DNA of 64,000 bases, from positions 50,078 through 114,077 of the forward strand of contig JAIBAU010000007.1 in assembly GCA_019695035.1 (NCBI GenBank). Reading direction: 5' to 3'. Within the stretch, counting starts at the first letter, position 1, and each line of letters opens with the position of its first letter. This document shows positions 1 to 9,043 of the stretch, piece after piece. The position numbers and the translations under genes were made by a program. Below the pieces are notes generated by a model. The model was not told the DNA's origin, ran no database searches, and worked only from the letters and a program-made list of their open reading frames with translations. This stretch comes from Caulobacteraceae bacterium (GTDB lineage: Bacteria > Pseudomonadota > Alphaproteobacteria > Caulobacterales > Caulobacteraceae).

Positions 1-1137
1 GCCGAGGTTCACCAGCCGGCCTTCCGACAGCACGATGATCTTCTTGCCGTCCGGGAACTCGACGTGGTGCACCTGAGGCTTGATCTCGTCCCACTTGTAG
101 TTGCGCAGGCCCGAAATCTGGATCTCGGAATCGAAATGACCGATGTTGGCGACAATCGCGTTGTTCTTCATCCGCCGCATGTGTTCGACGGTGAGGACGT
201 CCTTGTTGCCGGTCGCGGTGATGAAGATGTCCGCTTGCTCGACAACGTCCTCGACCGTCTTGACGTCGTAGCCCTCCATCGCCGCCTGCAGGGCGCAGAT
301 CGGATCGACTTCGGTGACGATGACGCGGGCGCCGCCATTGCGGAGTGAAGCGGCCGAACCCTTGCCGACGTCGCCATAGCCCATGACCAGGGCGACCTTG
401 CCGGCCAGCATGACGTCGGTGCCGCGGCGAATGGCGTCGACGAGACTTTCGCGGCAGCCATACAGGTTGTCGAACTTGGACTTGGTGACGCTGTCGTTGA
501 CGTTGATGGCCGGGAACGGCAGCTCGCCCTTCTCAGCCATCTGGTACAGGCGATGGACGCCGGTTGTGGTTTCCTCGGAGACGCCCTGGATGGCGTCCCG
601 GATGGCCGAATAGAAGCCCGGCTTTTCGGCGATGTAACGCTTCATCACCGCGTATAGCGCTTCTTCCTCGTCATTGGTGGGGTTGTTGAGGAGTGAAGGA
701 TCCTTCTCGGCCTTCGGGCCAAGCACGCAGAGGAGGGTCGCGTCGCCGCCGTCGTCGAGGATCAGGTTCGGGTAGCCGCCGTCGGCCCATTCGAAGATCT
801 TGTGGGCGTATTCCCAGTACTCGTAGAGGGTCTCACCCTTCACCGCGAAGACCGGTGTGCCGTTGGCGGCGATGGCCGCTGCGGCATGGTCCTGGGTCGA
901 GAAGATGTTGCAGGAGGCCCAGCGCACCTCGGCGCCCAGCGCTTCCAACGTCTGGATGAGGACGGCCGTCTGAATAGTCATGTGCAGGGAGCCGGCGATA
1001 CGCGCGCCCTTCAGGGGCTGCTGCTTGCCGAACTCCTCCCGCACCGCCATCAGGCCGGGCATCTCGGTCTCCGCGATGGCGATTTCCTTGTTGCCGAAGT
1101 CGGCGAGCGAGATGTCCTTGACGACGTAATCGGTCAT
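1..1137 (-). CDS. ahcY: Adenosylhomocysteinase, C-terminus cut by window edge
   Basis: Hydrolyses S-adenosylhomocysteine to adenosine and homocysteine, keeping the methylation cycle running in the cytoplasm. About 379 codons are present, running off the left edge; the family is usually 430-470 residues. The start is ATG at 1137, giving [15 protein letters not shown], typical of the family. Visible are the N-terminal substrate-domain segments ([26 protein letters not shown]) and the NAD-binding loop [10 protein letters not shown] near residues 252-261. It follows a short leader containing a perfect palindrome at 1205-1224, the probable operator. Identity is secure; only the C-terminal NAD-clamping tail is missing from view. 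Confidence 0.97.
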   Translation of the reverse strand, partial: MTDYVVKDISLADFGNKEIAIAETEMPGLMAVREEFGKQQPLKGARIAGSLHMTIQTAVLIQTLEALGAEVRWASCNIFSTQDHAAAAIAANGTPVFAVKGETLYEYWEYAHKIFEWADGGYPNLILDDGGDATLLCVLGPKAEKDPSLLNNPTNDEEEALYAVMKRYIAEKPGFYSAIRDAIQGVSEETTTGVHRLYQMAEKGELPFPAINVNDSVTKSKFDNLYGCRESLVDAIRRGTDVMLAGKVALVMGYGDVGKGSAASLRNGGARVIVTEVDPICALQAAMEGYDVKTVEDVVEQADIFITATGNKDVLTVEHMRRMKNNAIVANIGHFDSEIQISGLRNYKWDEIKPQVHHVEFPDGKKIIVLSEGRLVNLG

Positions 1138-1204
1138 GGCGGCGAGGCCTTTCGGGCGTGTGTCTATGTCGGATTGGCGCGCGCTATAGCCGGTTTCACC
1201 GGGG

Positions 1205-1224
1205 ATATAAAGATATCTTTATAT
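1205..1224. promoter_or_regulatory. 20-bp perfect palindrome upstream of ahcY, probable SahR operator
   Basis: The sequence ATATAAAGATATCTTTATAT equals its own reverse complement over all 20 bases and is strikingly AT-rich within a GC-rich genome. It lies 68-87 bp upstream of the ahcY start codon. As I recall the literature, SahR (an ArsR-family sensor of S-adenosylhomocysteine in Proteobacteria) binds palindromes of this type before ahcY, metE, metH and metF genes. The assignment to SahR is inference; no sahR gene is in the window. Confidence 0.7.
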
Positions 1225-1255
1225 GATTTGACCCGACTCGCCGGACCTTGCCAGC

Positions 1256-3016
1256 CTAGGCCCCGCTCATCGACCGGGCGCAGGCGGCCTGCTTCGCTTT
1301 CGACATGTTCGGCGCCAGAACGATGCGCTGGATCGTCTCGGTCCCGGACCCCGCGGGCATGAAGCGATAGACTGTCTCGGTCCCGTCCGGGGCCCTTACA
1401 CGCAGTCCGTATTCGACGGTGGAGTTGCCGACCTCCCCGAACTCGCGCTTCACGATCTGCATGCCGTTGCGCAGACCGGCGCGATAGGCGGGGCTATCAT
1501 CGCGCAGGCCCGTGACGACGTTGTTGTTGGCGGTGGTCGCCTCAGGGTCCCAGCCACGCTCGAACCTGGCCCGGCGCACGGTTTCGATGCGTGCGCAGTC
1601 GCCAAACTGGGACTCCGGCAGCAGAACCGCCTCGCCCCTTGTCGCGTATCGTTCGTAGTCGCCGGCCAGATCAGGGCCGCCCAGATCGCGGTAGATTCGG
1701 GCGAACAGGTCCGGCGCAATCGGGCTTTCGCCCTTGTCCCGCATCTGTCTCGCGCGGTCGACCTGGGTCAGCAGAACATCATCCAGGTCGTGGCGGCCGC
1801 CGGTGGCCTGACGCAGGCGATAATCCCAGTAGAGGGCCAACAGCATGCCCCGCTGGTAGGGCAGCTTCTGAACGCGGCCATCCGACCAGAACTTCTCGAC
1901 GACCGTGCTGTTGGGCGCGGTGCGATAGGGCGACACGGCGTAGGCCAGCATCGACTCGTTCACTCCGTCCACAAACTCCTGCAGGGACCAGACTCCCGAG
2001 CGCAACAGAGTTCGGTGGGTCAGAAAGTCGGTGAACCCTTCGCTGAACCAATAGCCGGCGGCCTCATTGGCCGGATCGGAAGACATCCCTCCGAGCGCCC
2101 GCGGCGACCATGTGTGCATGTGCTCGTGGGCGAGCAATTGACGCATGAAGGCCAGCTCGGTGTCGGTCCCCCCGTAGAGCGAAAAGGCGTCTCCGAGCCC
2201 CGTACCCCCGAGTGATATCGATCCGTCCTGGGGCAGCATCGGCGTGAGCGCGACGAAATAGGACTCGCCCGGCGCGCGCCAGTAGTCGCGCTGCGCCGTC
2301 AGAATGCGGGCGATCATGTCCGCCAGGTCATCGTTCCTGAACTTTGACCAGTCCCCCAGCACCCCCAAGCGCACCTCTGCGCCCTTCACCTTGCGGGTAT
2401 AGGTTTTCAACCCGGGACCCCCAAGCATCACGCTCTCCTGGATGTCTCCGACGAACAGGCGCGCCCCCTGGGCCGAGTGATCCAGGTCCGAGGCCACCCG
2501 CCATCCGGCCGGAATGCCCCCCCAGCGAAAATCGGCCGGGCGCGACGGGTCTGCGCCAGGTGTCGCGAAGACGCCGTGTCCGATGGCCGAAAACCAGCTC
2601 GGCCGCACGATGGGGCGATAGGGATTGCCGCGGGTCTTGCCGACCTGGGGGTCGGAGTCGTAGGCGGTGAGGACGCGATAACGGACGGTGATCTCGGCGC
2701 CCGGCGCATGGGTCAGGACGCGGCCCTCGGGCCCGTCCTCGCGAGCAGCGGCGCCTTCGACCGACAGGTCGCTTACATGTCTCCAGTACTCCGTCTCTCC
2801 GGCCCATTGGCTGGGCAGATCCAGCCGCGTCTCGCCGTCAGCGTCACCGCGAAAACGGATTTCAATCGCCAGGGAGGTGAGGACGCCGTCTGACACCACC
2901 GGGGCGGCGCTATAGTGCACCGTCGGGTCGGAGGTCGGATGGGCGGCGGATGGGGCGATGGCGCCCGACCAGAGGAAAACTGCGGCGGCGGACAGGATGA
3001 GGCGTTTGGCGTACAT
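1256..3016 (-). CDS. Exported M61-type metallopeptidase, copy 1
   Basis: A 586-residue protein with an N-terminal signal peptide (hydrophobic stretch about residues 5-22, likely cut after SAA near residue 25). The zinc site is HEHMH at residues 297-301 followed by EGFTD at 326-330, the HExxH plus downstream Glu pattern of M61 glycyl-aminopeptidase-like enzymes. A C-terminal stretch around residues 510-525 (AYRAGLRNGMQIV) resembles a PDZ-like ligand loop, also common in M61. It should act in the periplasm or outside the cell on peptides. It is a clear paralogue of the next gene upstream (3071-4807), 54 bp away, the same length and motif order; a tandem duplication. Substrate cannot be read from the sequence. 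Confidence 0.85.
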   Translation of the reverse strand: MYAKRLILSAAAVFLWSGAIAPSAAHPTSDPTVHYSAAPVVSDGVLTSLAIEIRFRGDADGETRLDLPSQWAGETEYWRHVSDLSVEGAAAREDGPEGRVLTHAPGAEITVRYRVLTAYDSDPQVGKTRGNPYRPIVRPSWFSAIGHGVFATPGADPSRPADFRWGGIPAGWRVASDLDHSAQGARLFVGDIQESVMLGGPGLKTYTRKVKGAEVRLGVLGDWSKFRNDDLADMIARILTAQRDYWRAPGESYFVALTPMLPQDGSISLGGTGLGDAFSLYGGTDTELAFMRQLLAHEHMHTWSPRALGGMSSDPANEAAGYWFSEGFTDFLTHRTLLRSGVWSLQEFVDGVNESMLAYAVSPYRTAPNSTVVEKFWSDGRVQKLPYQRGMLLALYWDYRLRQATGGRHDLDDVLLTQVDRARQMRDKGESPIAPDLFARIYRDLGGPDLAGDYERYATRGEAVLLPESQFGDCARIETVRRARFERGWDPEATTANNNVVTGLRDDSPAYRAGLRNGMQIVKREFGEVGNSTVEYGLRVRAPDGTETVYRFMPAGSGTETIQRIVLAPNMSKAKQAACARSMSGA

Positions 3017-3070
3017 GCCGAAAGCCTAGCCAAGCGGAGCCGTAGAGCCGAATTAATTGGCTGTAAGGCC

Positions 3071-4807
3071 TCAACCCCCTGACATCGAGCGGGCGCAGGC
3101 GGCCATCCTCTCGGGCGACATGCCCTGCGTCAGCACGATCTCCTGAAGCAGAATGCGCCGCGCGCTTTGAGGGCGATAGCGGATGAGCTGGCCCGCACCA
3201 CCCTTGTCTACGACCTGATACATCAGTTCGACGCGCGGATCGTTGTCGACCGGGGGGGACAGCCTTCCGATGATGCGCATGCCGTTTCTCAGACCAGCCG
3301 CGTAGGCGGGCCCCGCCTCGTCGACCCCCTGGACGACGCCGCCAGCGGCGTTCGTCCGCGCGGAATCGAAACCCCGGTCGAAGGCGCGGGTTTCGGTGGT
3401 GACGATCCGGGCGCAGTCGCCGAACAGGTCTTCGGGCAACAGCAACGGCCGACCATTGTCCACCAGATCGGTCATGTCTGTCCCAAGCTCGCCGCCGAAA
3501 GCGGCATAGGCGACCTGGAGGTTCTCCACCGCAGATCCGTCACGGGCCTGAGCGGCGGCGCGGTCTCGCATGGCGCGCACCACGTCATCGAGGTCACGGG
3601 CGCCGTGGGTGTGCTGGCGCAACCTCTGGTCCCACAGGGCGGCCAGCAGAAGACCCCGCTGATAGGGCAGGTCGGCGATGGCGGGGTCCTCCCAGAAGCC
3701 CTGCGCCACCACGGCGTTCGGAGCGCCAATGACAGGCGAGTTGGCGTAGTCGCGCAGGATGCGGTTGTAGTCCGCCACGAACTCTTCCGGCGTCCAGAGG
3801 CCCGAGCGGAGCAGGATCCGGAGAGTGTAGAAGTCCGTGAATCCTTCGCTCAGCCAGTAGTCCAGGGGCTCATCACGACCGGTCCGGACCCCACCGACGC
3901 GCGTTGGGAACCAGACATGCTCGTGTTCATGGGTGACGATGTGGCGCAGCGCCGGCTCGTCCACCTCGGTGGTCGACCAGAGCGAGAAGGCGTCACCGAG
4001 CCCGACCCCGTACTGCGCCGTACCCTGGCCCGGAGGAGAGGCCATGGGCGTAACGGCGACGAAGAAGTCCTGTCCCTTCTCACCCCAGAAGTCCGCGGCG
4101 GAAACAGCGATCCGGTCGATGAGGTCCGCCATCTGGCGAGGACTGAATTTCCAGTCGCCGTGCATTGCGATACGGATGCGTCCCCCCGCCGCCTCCGTGG
4201 TCACCATGTGCAGGTCGGAACCGCCGACGAGAACGCTGTCGAGGAGGTCGCCGGTGTCCTGCACGCCCCCGGCGTGGTCGAGGTCGGACGCAACGGCCCA
4301 GCCCGCCGGCACGGGACCCCAGTGAAATGTGACGGGACGCCCAGCGGGACCCGCGACCTCGGCGAAGGTGGCCCAGCCCAGGGCGGTGAACCGGTCCGGC
4401 CGCACCACCGGGCGGAAGGGCGGGCCCTCGCCGGCCGTCAGTTCGCCCCTGAAATCCTGCCGCACGCGGTAACTGAGAGTGATGGGCGCTCCCGGAGCGG
4501 CGGCGAGTTGGTATTCCGAGGCCGAAACCTTCTTGAGCCTGGCCCCGGTTGCCGTGACGTCGTGAATCGCCCGGTAGAGCTCTTCTGCGCCAGACCACCG
4601 GTCCGGCATTCGCAGGTTGGTGAGCCCGTCGGCGTCGCCCTTCAGGGACATGCGCACCACCAGACCCGTCAGCTGCCCCGCCGAAACCTCGGGCGATACT
4701 TCGTAGGCGATGGGATCCAGGGCGGCGGGCTCGGGGGCCGCGCTTCGCGCGACCCCCGTCCCTGAGGCGATGATGCAAGCCAGACCGGCGAGAAGCCAAC
4801 GGCGCAT
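3071..4807 (-). CDS. Exported M61-type metallopeptidase, copy 2
   Basis: A 578-residue paralogue of the 1256-3016 product. Signal peptide about residues 1-22. Zinc motif HEHEH at 293-297 with the third ligand in EGFTDF at 321-326; a PDZ-like AYAAGLRNGMRI segment lies near the C-terminus, and both copies end in almost the same residues (AACARSMSGG/A). The ATG at 4807 is preceded by GGGGA. The two genes are probably co-transcribed, this one first. The shared catalytic set in both copies suggests that both are active rather than one being decayed. Which peptides they cut is unknown. Confidence 0.85.
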   Translation of the reverse strand: MRRWLLAGLACIIASGTGVARSAAPEPAALDPIAYEVSPEVSAGQLTGLVVRMSLKGDADGLTNLRMPDRWSGAEELYRAIHDVTATGARLKKVSASEYQLAAAPGAPITLSYRVRQDFRGELTAGEGPPFRPVVRPDRFTALGWATFAEVAGPAGRPVTFHWGPVPAGWAVASDLDHAGGVQDTGDLLDSVLVGGSDLHMVTTEAAGGRIRIAMHGDWKFSPRQMADLIDRIAVSAADFWGEKGQDFFVAVTPMASPPGQGTAQYGVGLGDAFSLWSTTEVDEPALRHIVTHEHEHVWFPTRVGGVRTGRDEPLDYWLSEGFTDFYTLRILLRSGLWTPEEFVADYNRILRDYANSPVIGAPNAVVAQGFWEDPAIADLPYQRGLLLAALWDQRLRQHTHGARDLDDVVRAMRDRAAAQARDGSAVENLQVAYAAFGGELGTDMTDLVDNGRPLLLPEDLFGDCARIVTTETRAFDRGFDSARTNAAGGVVQGVDEAGPAYAAGLRNGMRIIGRLSPPVDNDPRVELMYQVVDKGGAGQLIRYRPQSARRILLQEIVLTQGMSPERMAACARSMSGG

Positions 4808-4901
4808 GGTGACGGTCCCCCGACTGCGTCGAGGACCGACCCTAACGGAATGCCCTGCCGGGGAAATGCGACCGGTGGTAGCTTGGCCGTTGTGCGCCGC
4901 G

Positions 4902-5309
4902 TCAACGGACGCCTGTGCACCACTGTCCCAGCAGTCCGGCCGGCGTCTCGCCGCACAGACCGATCCACCAAACGTCCGTGGAGCCGATCCCGAACTCCTT
5001 GACGCGCCACTTGCCGCCTACCAGCTGCAGGACGGCCTCTGTGTGGACCCCATCGGCTTCCGGTTCGGGGTTACGAATAGCCCCGCCGCCCTTCAGCTGC
5101 GGATTCACCCGGACAAAGGCCCAGCCGCCGCCGACCCGGATTTCTTCGACGACGAATTCGATGGGCCGCACCCCCAGTTGGCGCTCCACAGCAGGACGCA
5201 GCGCGTCGAGGATGGCCTTGCGCTGGGGAGAGCCGGGGCCCGGGGAGGTGTAGGCGGCGGAAAAAGCCATCAGCGCCAGGGCGGCGACCGCCACGAACAG
5301 TCTCTGCAT
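4902..5309 (-). CDS. Small exported protein of unknown function
   Basis: A 135-residue protein with a hydrophobic N-terminus (residues 4-18) ending in a plausible signal peptidase site near SAAYT. The mature part is predicted alpha/beta with a WAFVRVNPQ strand, a GKWRVKEFG strand and two late cysteines (GLCGE and QWCTG) that could form a disulfide in the periplasm. Start ATG 5309 has a good ribosome site, GGGAGG, about 5 nt upstream. Gap to HPr is about 100 bp, so it may have its own promoter. I do not recognise a family beyond a generic periplasmic fold. Confidence 0.7.
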   Translation of the reverse strand: MQRLFVAVAALALMAFSAAYTSPGPGSPQRKAILDALRPAVERQLGVRPIEFVVEEIRVGGGWAFVRVNPQLKGGGAIRNPEPEADGVHTEAVLQLVGGKWRVKEFGIGSTDVWWIGLCGETPAGLLGQWCTGVR

Positions 5310-5412
5310 CAGAACCTCCCGGGAATTGCGGTGAAGCTATGCGAGGCTTCAGCCGGCTTCAATTCCATACCCCCGGGAAGCGGCGCCGGACCGAGACGCC
5401 TGCGCGGCGGCG

Positions 5413-5685
5413 CTACTTTTCCTCGTCGAAGCGGCACTGCACCAGGGCGGAGAGGGTCTCCACCGCAGTGTCGGCGTCCGGCCCCTCGGCCTCGATGTCG
5501 ATAGTCGAGCCAGGACCGGCCCCGAGCATCAGCAGGCCCATGATCGACAGGGCGTCGACCGCCACCCCGTCCTTCACCACCTTGACTTCGGACTGGAAGG
5601 CCGACGCCGCCTTGACGAACTTGGCCGACGCCCGGGCATGCAGGCCGCGTTCGTTGCAGATTTCGACCGTCCGCTTCGACGTCAT
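5413..5685 (-). CDS. ptsH: HPr phosphocarrier protein
   Basis: A 90-residue HPr. The phospho-accepting histidine is His16 in GLHARASAKFV, and the regulatory serine for HprK is Ser47 in ALSIMGLLML. Phosphate would arrive from enzyme I and pass to EIIA. It lies 15 bp after the EIIA gene, and hprK is upstream on the same strand, so all three partners of the alphaproteobacterial regulatory PTS are together; no enzyme I and no membrane EIIBC gene is seen here. The role is therefore more likely regulatory than sugar transport. Confidence 0.95.
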   Translation of the reverse strand: MTSKRTVEICNERGLHARASAKFVKAASAFQSEVKVVKDGVAVDALSIMGLLMLGAGPGSTIDIEAEGPDADTAVETLSALVQCRFDEEK

Positions 5686-5700
5686 GCGACCCCGCCGCTC

Positions 5701-6105
5701 CTACTTCTCTCCGGCCAGCACGTAGGAGGCCACGGAGATGTACTTGCGGCCCGCCTCCTGGGCGAGATGCACGCATTCGTCGAGACTGGCCTTGTGGCGC
5801 ACGCCTGCCAGCTTGATCAGCATGGGCAGGTTGAGCCCGGCGATAACCTCGGCGCCGGTCTGACTCATGGTTGTGATGGCCAGGTTGGACGGCGTGCCGC
5901 CGAACATGTCGGTCAGCAGGATGACGCCTTCTCCGGTGTTCACAGCGGCTGCGGCGTCGAGGATGTCCTGCCGGCGGCGCTCCATGTCGTCTTCCGGGCC
6001 GATGCAGATCGCCGCCACGCCGCGTTGCGGCCCGACGACATGCTCCATCGCGGAAATGAATTCGGCCGCCAGCCCGCCATGGGTGACGATCACGAGCCCG
6101 ATCAT
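5701..6105 (-). CDS. PTS EIIA component, mannose/fructose family
   Basis: A 134-residue EIIA-Man fold protein. The active-site histidine is His9 (MIGLVIVTHGGLA), and the conserved TDMFGGTPSNLA loop sits around residues 65-76. It takes phosphate from HPr. It stands alone without EIIB, EIIC or EIID domains, as in the regulatory PTS of many Alphaproteobacteria, where EIIA-Man partners HprK and two-component signalling. Start ATG 6105. About 110 bp separate it from hprK, enough room for a separate promoter. Confidence 0.93.
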   Translation of the reverse strand: MIGLVIVTHGGLAAEFISAMEHVVGPQRGVAAICIGPEDDMERRRQDILDAAAAVNTGEGVILLTDMFGGTPSNLAITTMSQTGAEVIAGLNLPMLIKLAGVRHKASLDECVHLAQEAGRKYISVASYVLAGEK

Positions 6106-6214
6106 CCGAACCTCTTGCTCAGTTTCGAGCCCCTCTCGAACCGTCGGCCGTCCGCAAGGCGCGGTGGACGAAGGGCGCTAGATAGGCCCAAGCCGCCGCC
6201 GTTCCAAGCATTCC

Positions 6215-6646
6215 CTATTTTTCGCGGCGCGTCGAAAGGGCGCGGTCGACCTTGATGAGGGCCGAAGCCTCCAGCGGATTCAGATGGATACAGGGCAGGT
6301 CGATGCCTTGGAGCGCCATGGTCTCGGGGGCCGGCAACCGCTCGACCTCGCTGGAATCACAGACCACCGCCAGGCAGGCCCGGGCGAATTGCAGCGCCGG
6401 CTCGATTTCTATGCCCAGTCCGCGCGCTTCGATCCGGTCCGCGATGGCTTCCGGAGCCCGCGCCCAAAGGGAGCCGCCCGAGGGCCAGACACAGCTGTAG
6501 TCATCGGAAACCAGCCGCCAGCCGGCCTGCAGCGCACGAAGCGCCAGGTCGCTCTTGCCGGCCCCGGATGGACCGAAGATGAGGGCGCAGCGCCAGCCGC
6601 CATCGCAGTATTTCGCCACTGCGCCGGCGTGGACCACCTCGGTCAA
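6215..6646 (-). CDS. hprK: HPr kinase/phosphorylase, short alphaproteobacterial form
   Basis: Phosphorylates and dephosphorylates HPr on serine. At 143 residues it consists only of the C-terminal kinase domain; the Gram-positive enzyme is about 310 residues. The Walker A loop is GPSGAGKS at 25-32, followed by a conserved SDDYS segment at about 47-51. The start is TTG at 6646, overlapping the chvG stop by 4 nt (TTGA), which implies translational coupling to the histidine kinase gene. The loss of the N-terminal domain is usual in Alphaproteobacteria. Confidence 0.92.
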   Translation of the reverse strand: MTEVVHAGAVAKYCDGGWRCALIFGPSGAGKSDLALRALQAGWRLVSDDYSCVWPSGGSLWARAPEAIADRIEARGLGIEIEPALQFARACLAVVCDSSEVERLPAPETMALQGIDLPCIHLNPLEASALIKVDRALSTRREK

Positions 6647-8241
6647 AGTTCAGCCTCCGGCAGGCGCACGGTGAAGACCGCGCCGATGCGCTCGCCCTTT
6701 TCATTGACGCGGTTGTCGGCGCGGACGTCTCCGCCGTGCGCCTCGACGATCTGTCTCGCGATTGCCAGTCCCAAGCCCGAGTTCCCCCCGAAAGCCGTTC
6801 CCTTGGGACGCGAGGTGTAGAACCGTTCGAAGACCGACTCCAGATTTTCCGGCGGAACGCCAGGGCCGTCATCCTCCACCCGAACCACCGCCCACGGACC
6901 CTCATCGCCCGCGGCCCGGTCAAGCGAAACGCGGACCTCGCCGCCCTTGGGGCTGAATGAGCGCGCGTTGTCGATCAGATTGCGGAACACTTGGCCAAGC
7001 GGACCTTCCCGTCCCGACACCCGCAGTCCCTGCGACGGCGCGCTGAGGCTGACCCCGACATCGCCGGCGACAAAGTCCTGTCGGTACAGGGAGGTTATCT
7101 CGCCCAGCAGGCGGTTCAGGTCGATCGCCCGGGGCGCGTCGCGGGAGAGCTCTGCATCCAGGCGGGACGCGTTGGAGATGTCGGTGATGAGTCGATCGAG
7201 ACGGCTGACGTCCTGCTTGAGCAGGGTCGTGAGACGGTCGCGCTGGGCGGCGGTCTTCACCAGCTCGAGGGTCTCGAGCGCCGAACGGACCGACGTCAGC
7301 GGGTTCTTGATCTCATGGCTGACGTCCGCGGCGAAGCGCTCGATGGCGTCCATGCGCATGGACAGGGTCTCGGTCATGCTCTCCAGGGACTTGGCCAGGT
7401 CGCCGATTTCGTCCTCGCGCGCTTCCAGATCGGGCAGGGAGATAGCGCGCGCGCGCGCCGCACGCACCTGGTCAGCGGCGGCGGACAGCCGCAGGATCGG
7501 CCGCACCACGAACATGTGCAGCAGGATCGAAGACAGCAGGGTCACCCCCAGCGCCACGATGATAAAGGGCAACAGGGCGAGGCGCTGGCGCGCCACGATG
7601 GCGTCCACGTCCGACGCTTCCAGCGTCAGGACGCCAAGGCCCGCCCGGACCCTGCGGACCGGGACGGACACGGATACGATGCGGCGCCCTGTCTCTGATC
7701 GGCGCACGGTGGCGACCTTCTCACCGGTCCGCTGGACGGTCGCCACTTCCCGCGCCAGCGCCTCGCGGGCCTCCCGCACGATCCGCTGGTCCCGGGCGGC
7801 GGCGTTCGGATTCTCGGGAGCAGGCTTCGACCGTGCAGGGGGGAGGGAAGCGACCTCGACCCGTGATGACACCAGATAGCTGTCCGAGGTGAGACGCCCT
7901 TGGCTGTCGAACAGGCGAGCCCGCTGGCCCTGGGGGATGTAGAGGTCCTGCAGCGCCGTCCAGGCGCCGGGATACTCCATCTCCGGGGTAGGCTCGCCCC
8001 GCGTGGCGATGTCGGCGATGATGTCGGCCAGCAGCTCGGCCTGGGCCGTCATCGACTCGATCCGGGTCTCGAGCAGGCCTCGACGGATCTCGTTCAGCAC
8101 CAGGGCGCCGCCGACCAGGATCAGCAGGCCGAGCATGTTCAGCGCCAGGATCAGCCTGCCAAGGCGTGATCCCGTGAAGCGCCACCCCGGAAGGATGCGG
8201 CGGGGGTGCTCAGCTTTCCCGGTAGCGGTATCCGACGCCAT
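6643..8241 (-). CDS. chvG: Sensor histidine kinase ChvG
   Basis: A 532-residue envelope sensor kinase. Transmembrane segments at about 28-50 and 222-246 flank a periplasmic domain; a HAMP linker follows (about 247-300), then the HisKA domain with His309 ([16 protein letters not shown]) and an HATPase domain with DNARS, DDGPGVP and GNSGLGLAI. ChvG/ChvI (ExoS/ChvI, BatS/BatR) answers acid and envelope stress in this class. Start ATG 8241 overlaps chvI by 32 nt; no other start codon falls between the chvI stop and the first membrane helix. It is followed by overlapping hprK. Confidence 0.94.
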   Translation of the reverse strand: MASDTATGKAEHPRRILPGWRFTGSRLGRLILALNMLGLLILVGGALVLNEIRRGLLETRIESMTAQAELLADIIADIATRGEPTPEMEYPGAWTALQDLYIPQGQRARLFDSQGRLTSDSYLVSSRVEVASLPPARSKPAPENPNAAARDQRIVREAREALAREVATVQRTGEKVATVRRSETGRRIVSVSVPVRRVRAGLGVLTLEASDVDAIVARQRLALLPFIIVALGVTLLSSILLHMFVVRPILRLSAAADQVRAARARAISLPDLEAREDEIGDLAKSLESMTETLSMRMDAIERFAADVSHEIKNPLTSVRSALETLELVKTAAQRDRLTTLLKQDVSRLDRLITDISNASRLDAELSRDAPRAIDLNRLLGEITSLYRQDFVAGDVGVSLSAPSQGLRVSGREGPLGQVFRNLIDNARSFSPKGGEVRVSLDRAAGDEGPWAVVRVEDDGPGVPPENLESVFERFYTSRPKGTAFGGNSGLGLAIARQIVEAHGGDVRADNRVNEKGERIGAVFTVRLPEAEL

Positions 8242-8914
8242 ACAGGGTCTCGATCGCGTCGAATTCGGGGTCCACCTGGCGGAACTTCTTGCGCATCCGC
8301 TTGATGTGGCTGTCGATGGTGCGGTCGTCGACGTAGACCTGATCGTCGTAGGCCGCGTCCATCAGGTTGTCGCGCGACTTCACGAAGCCCGGCCGTTGGG
8401 CCAAGGCCTGCAGCAGCAGGAACTCCGTCACCGTCAGCTTGACCGGGCGCCCGTCCCAGGTGCAGTCGTGGCGGGCCGGATCAAGGGTCAGCTTGCCGCG
8501 CTTGAGCGCCTTGGCCTGCTCGCCGCCCTGTTCGCCGCTGTCGCCGACATCCACCCCGGCCCGGCGCAGCACCGCCTTGACGCGTTCCAGCAAAAGCCGT
8601 TGCGAGAACGGCTTGTGCATGTAGTCGTCGGCCCCCAGGTTGAAGCCGAGGATCTCGTCGATCTCCTCGTCCTTGGAGGTCAGCATGATGACCGGAAGGT
8701 TCGAGGTCTGGCGAATGCGCCGCAGCACTTCCATCCCGTCCATGCGCGGCATCTTCACGTCCAGGATGACCAGGTCCGGCGGGTCGTTTTGCAGCGACTC
8801 CAGGCCGGAGACCCCATCGTGCAGCGCTTTGACCTTGTGGCCGTGGCTCTCGAGCGCGATCGACACCGACGTCGTGATGTTCTCGTCGTCGTCGATCAGG
8901 GTGATGTCGGCCAT
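8210..8914 (-). CDS. chvI: OmpR-type response regulator ChvI
   Basis: A 234-residue regulator: receiver domain with DDD at 8-10, phospho-acceptor Asp52 ([12 protein letters not shown]) and a KPF motif near residue 100, then a winged-helix DNA-binding domain ending in [13 protein letters not shown]. It is the cognate partner of ChvG encoded just downstream. First gene of the chvI-chvG-hprK run; the 129-bp gap to the divergent gene at 9044 should hold its promoter, though I cannot point to certain -35/-10 boxes. Confidence 0.95.
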   Translation of the reverse strand: MADITLIDDDENITTSVSIALESHGHKVKALHDGVSGLESLQNDPPDLVILDVKMPRMDGMEVLRRIRQTSNLPVIMLTSKDEEIDEILGFNLGADDYMHKPFSQRLLLERVKAVLRRAGVDVGDSGEQGGEQAKALKRGKLTLDPARHDCTWDGRPVKLTVTEFLLLQALAQRPGFVKSRDNLMDAAYDDQVYVDDRTIDSHIKRMRKKFRQVDPEFDAIETLYGVGYRYRES

Positions 8915-9043
8915 GGGTCTCTCCGAATAGCGTCGGGCAGGCGGAAGCTAAGGCGCGTCGAAGATTGGCGCAAACTGCCGGTCTTCAACGCGGATTTAAT
9001 GCCTGTGGTGCATGGTCAAGGCCGTTTTCGGGCAGGTTTTTGC

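Noticed and set aside
1591..2215. Plus-strand frames within the M61 genes
   Set aside because: Shadows of the metallopeptidase gene, no start signals or motifs.
8003..9043. Upstream extension of the 571-aa gene to 8003
   Set aside because: It lies opposite chvG and chvI and lacks a ribosome site; the ATG at 9044 is the better start.
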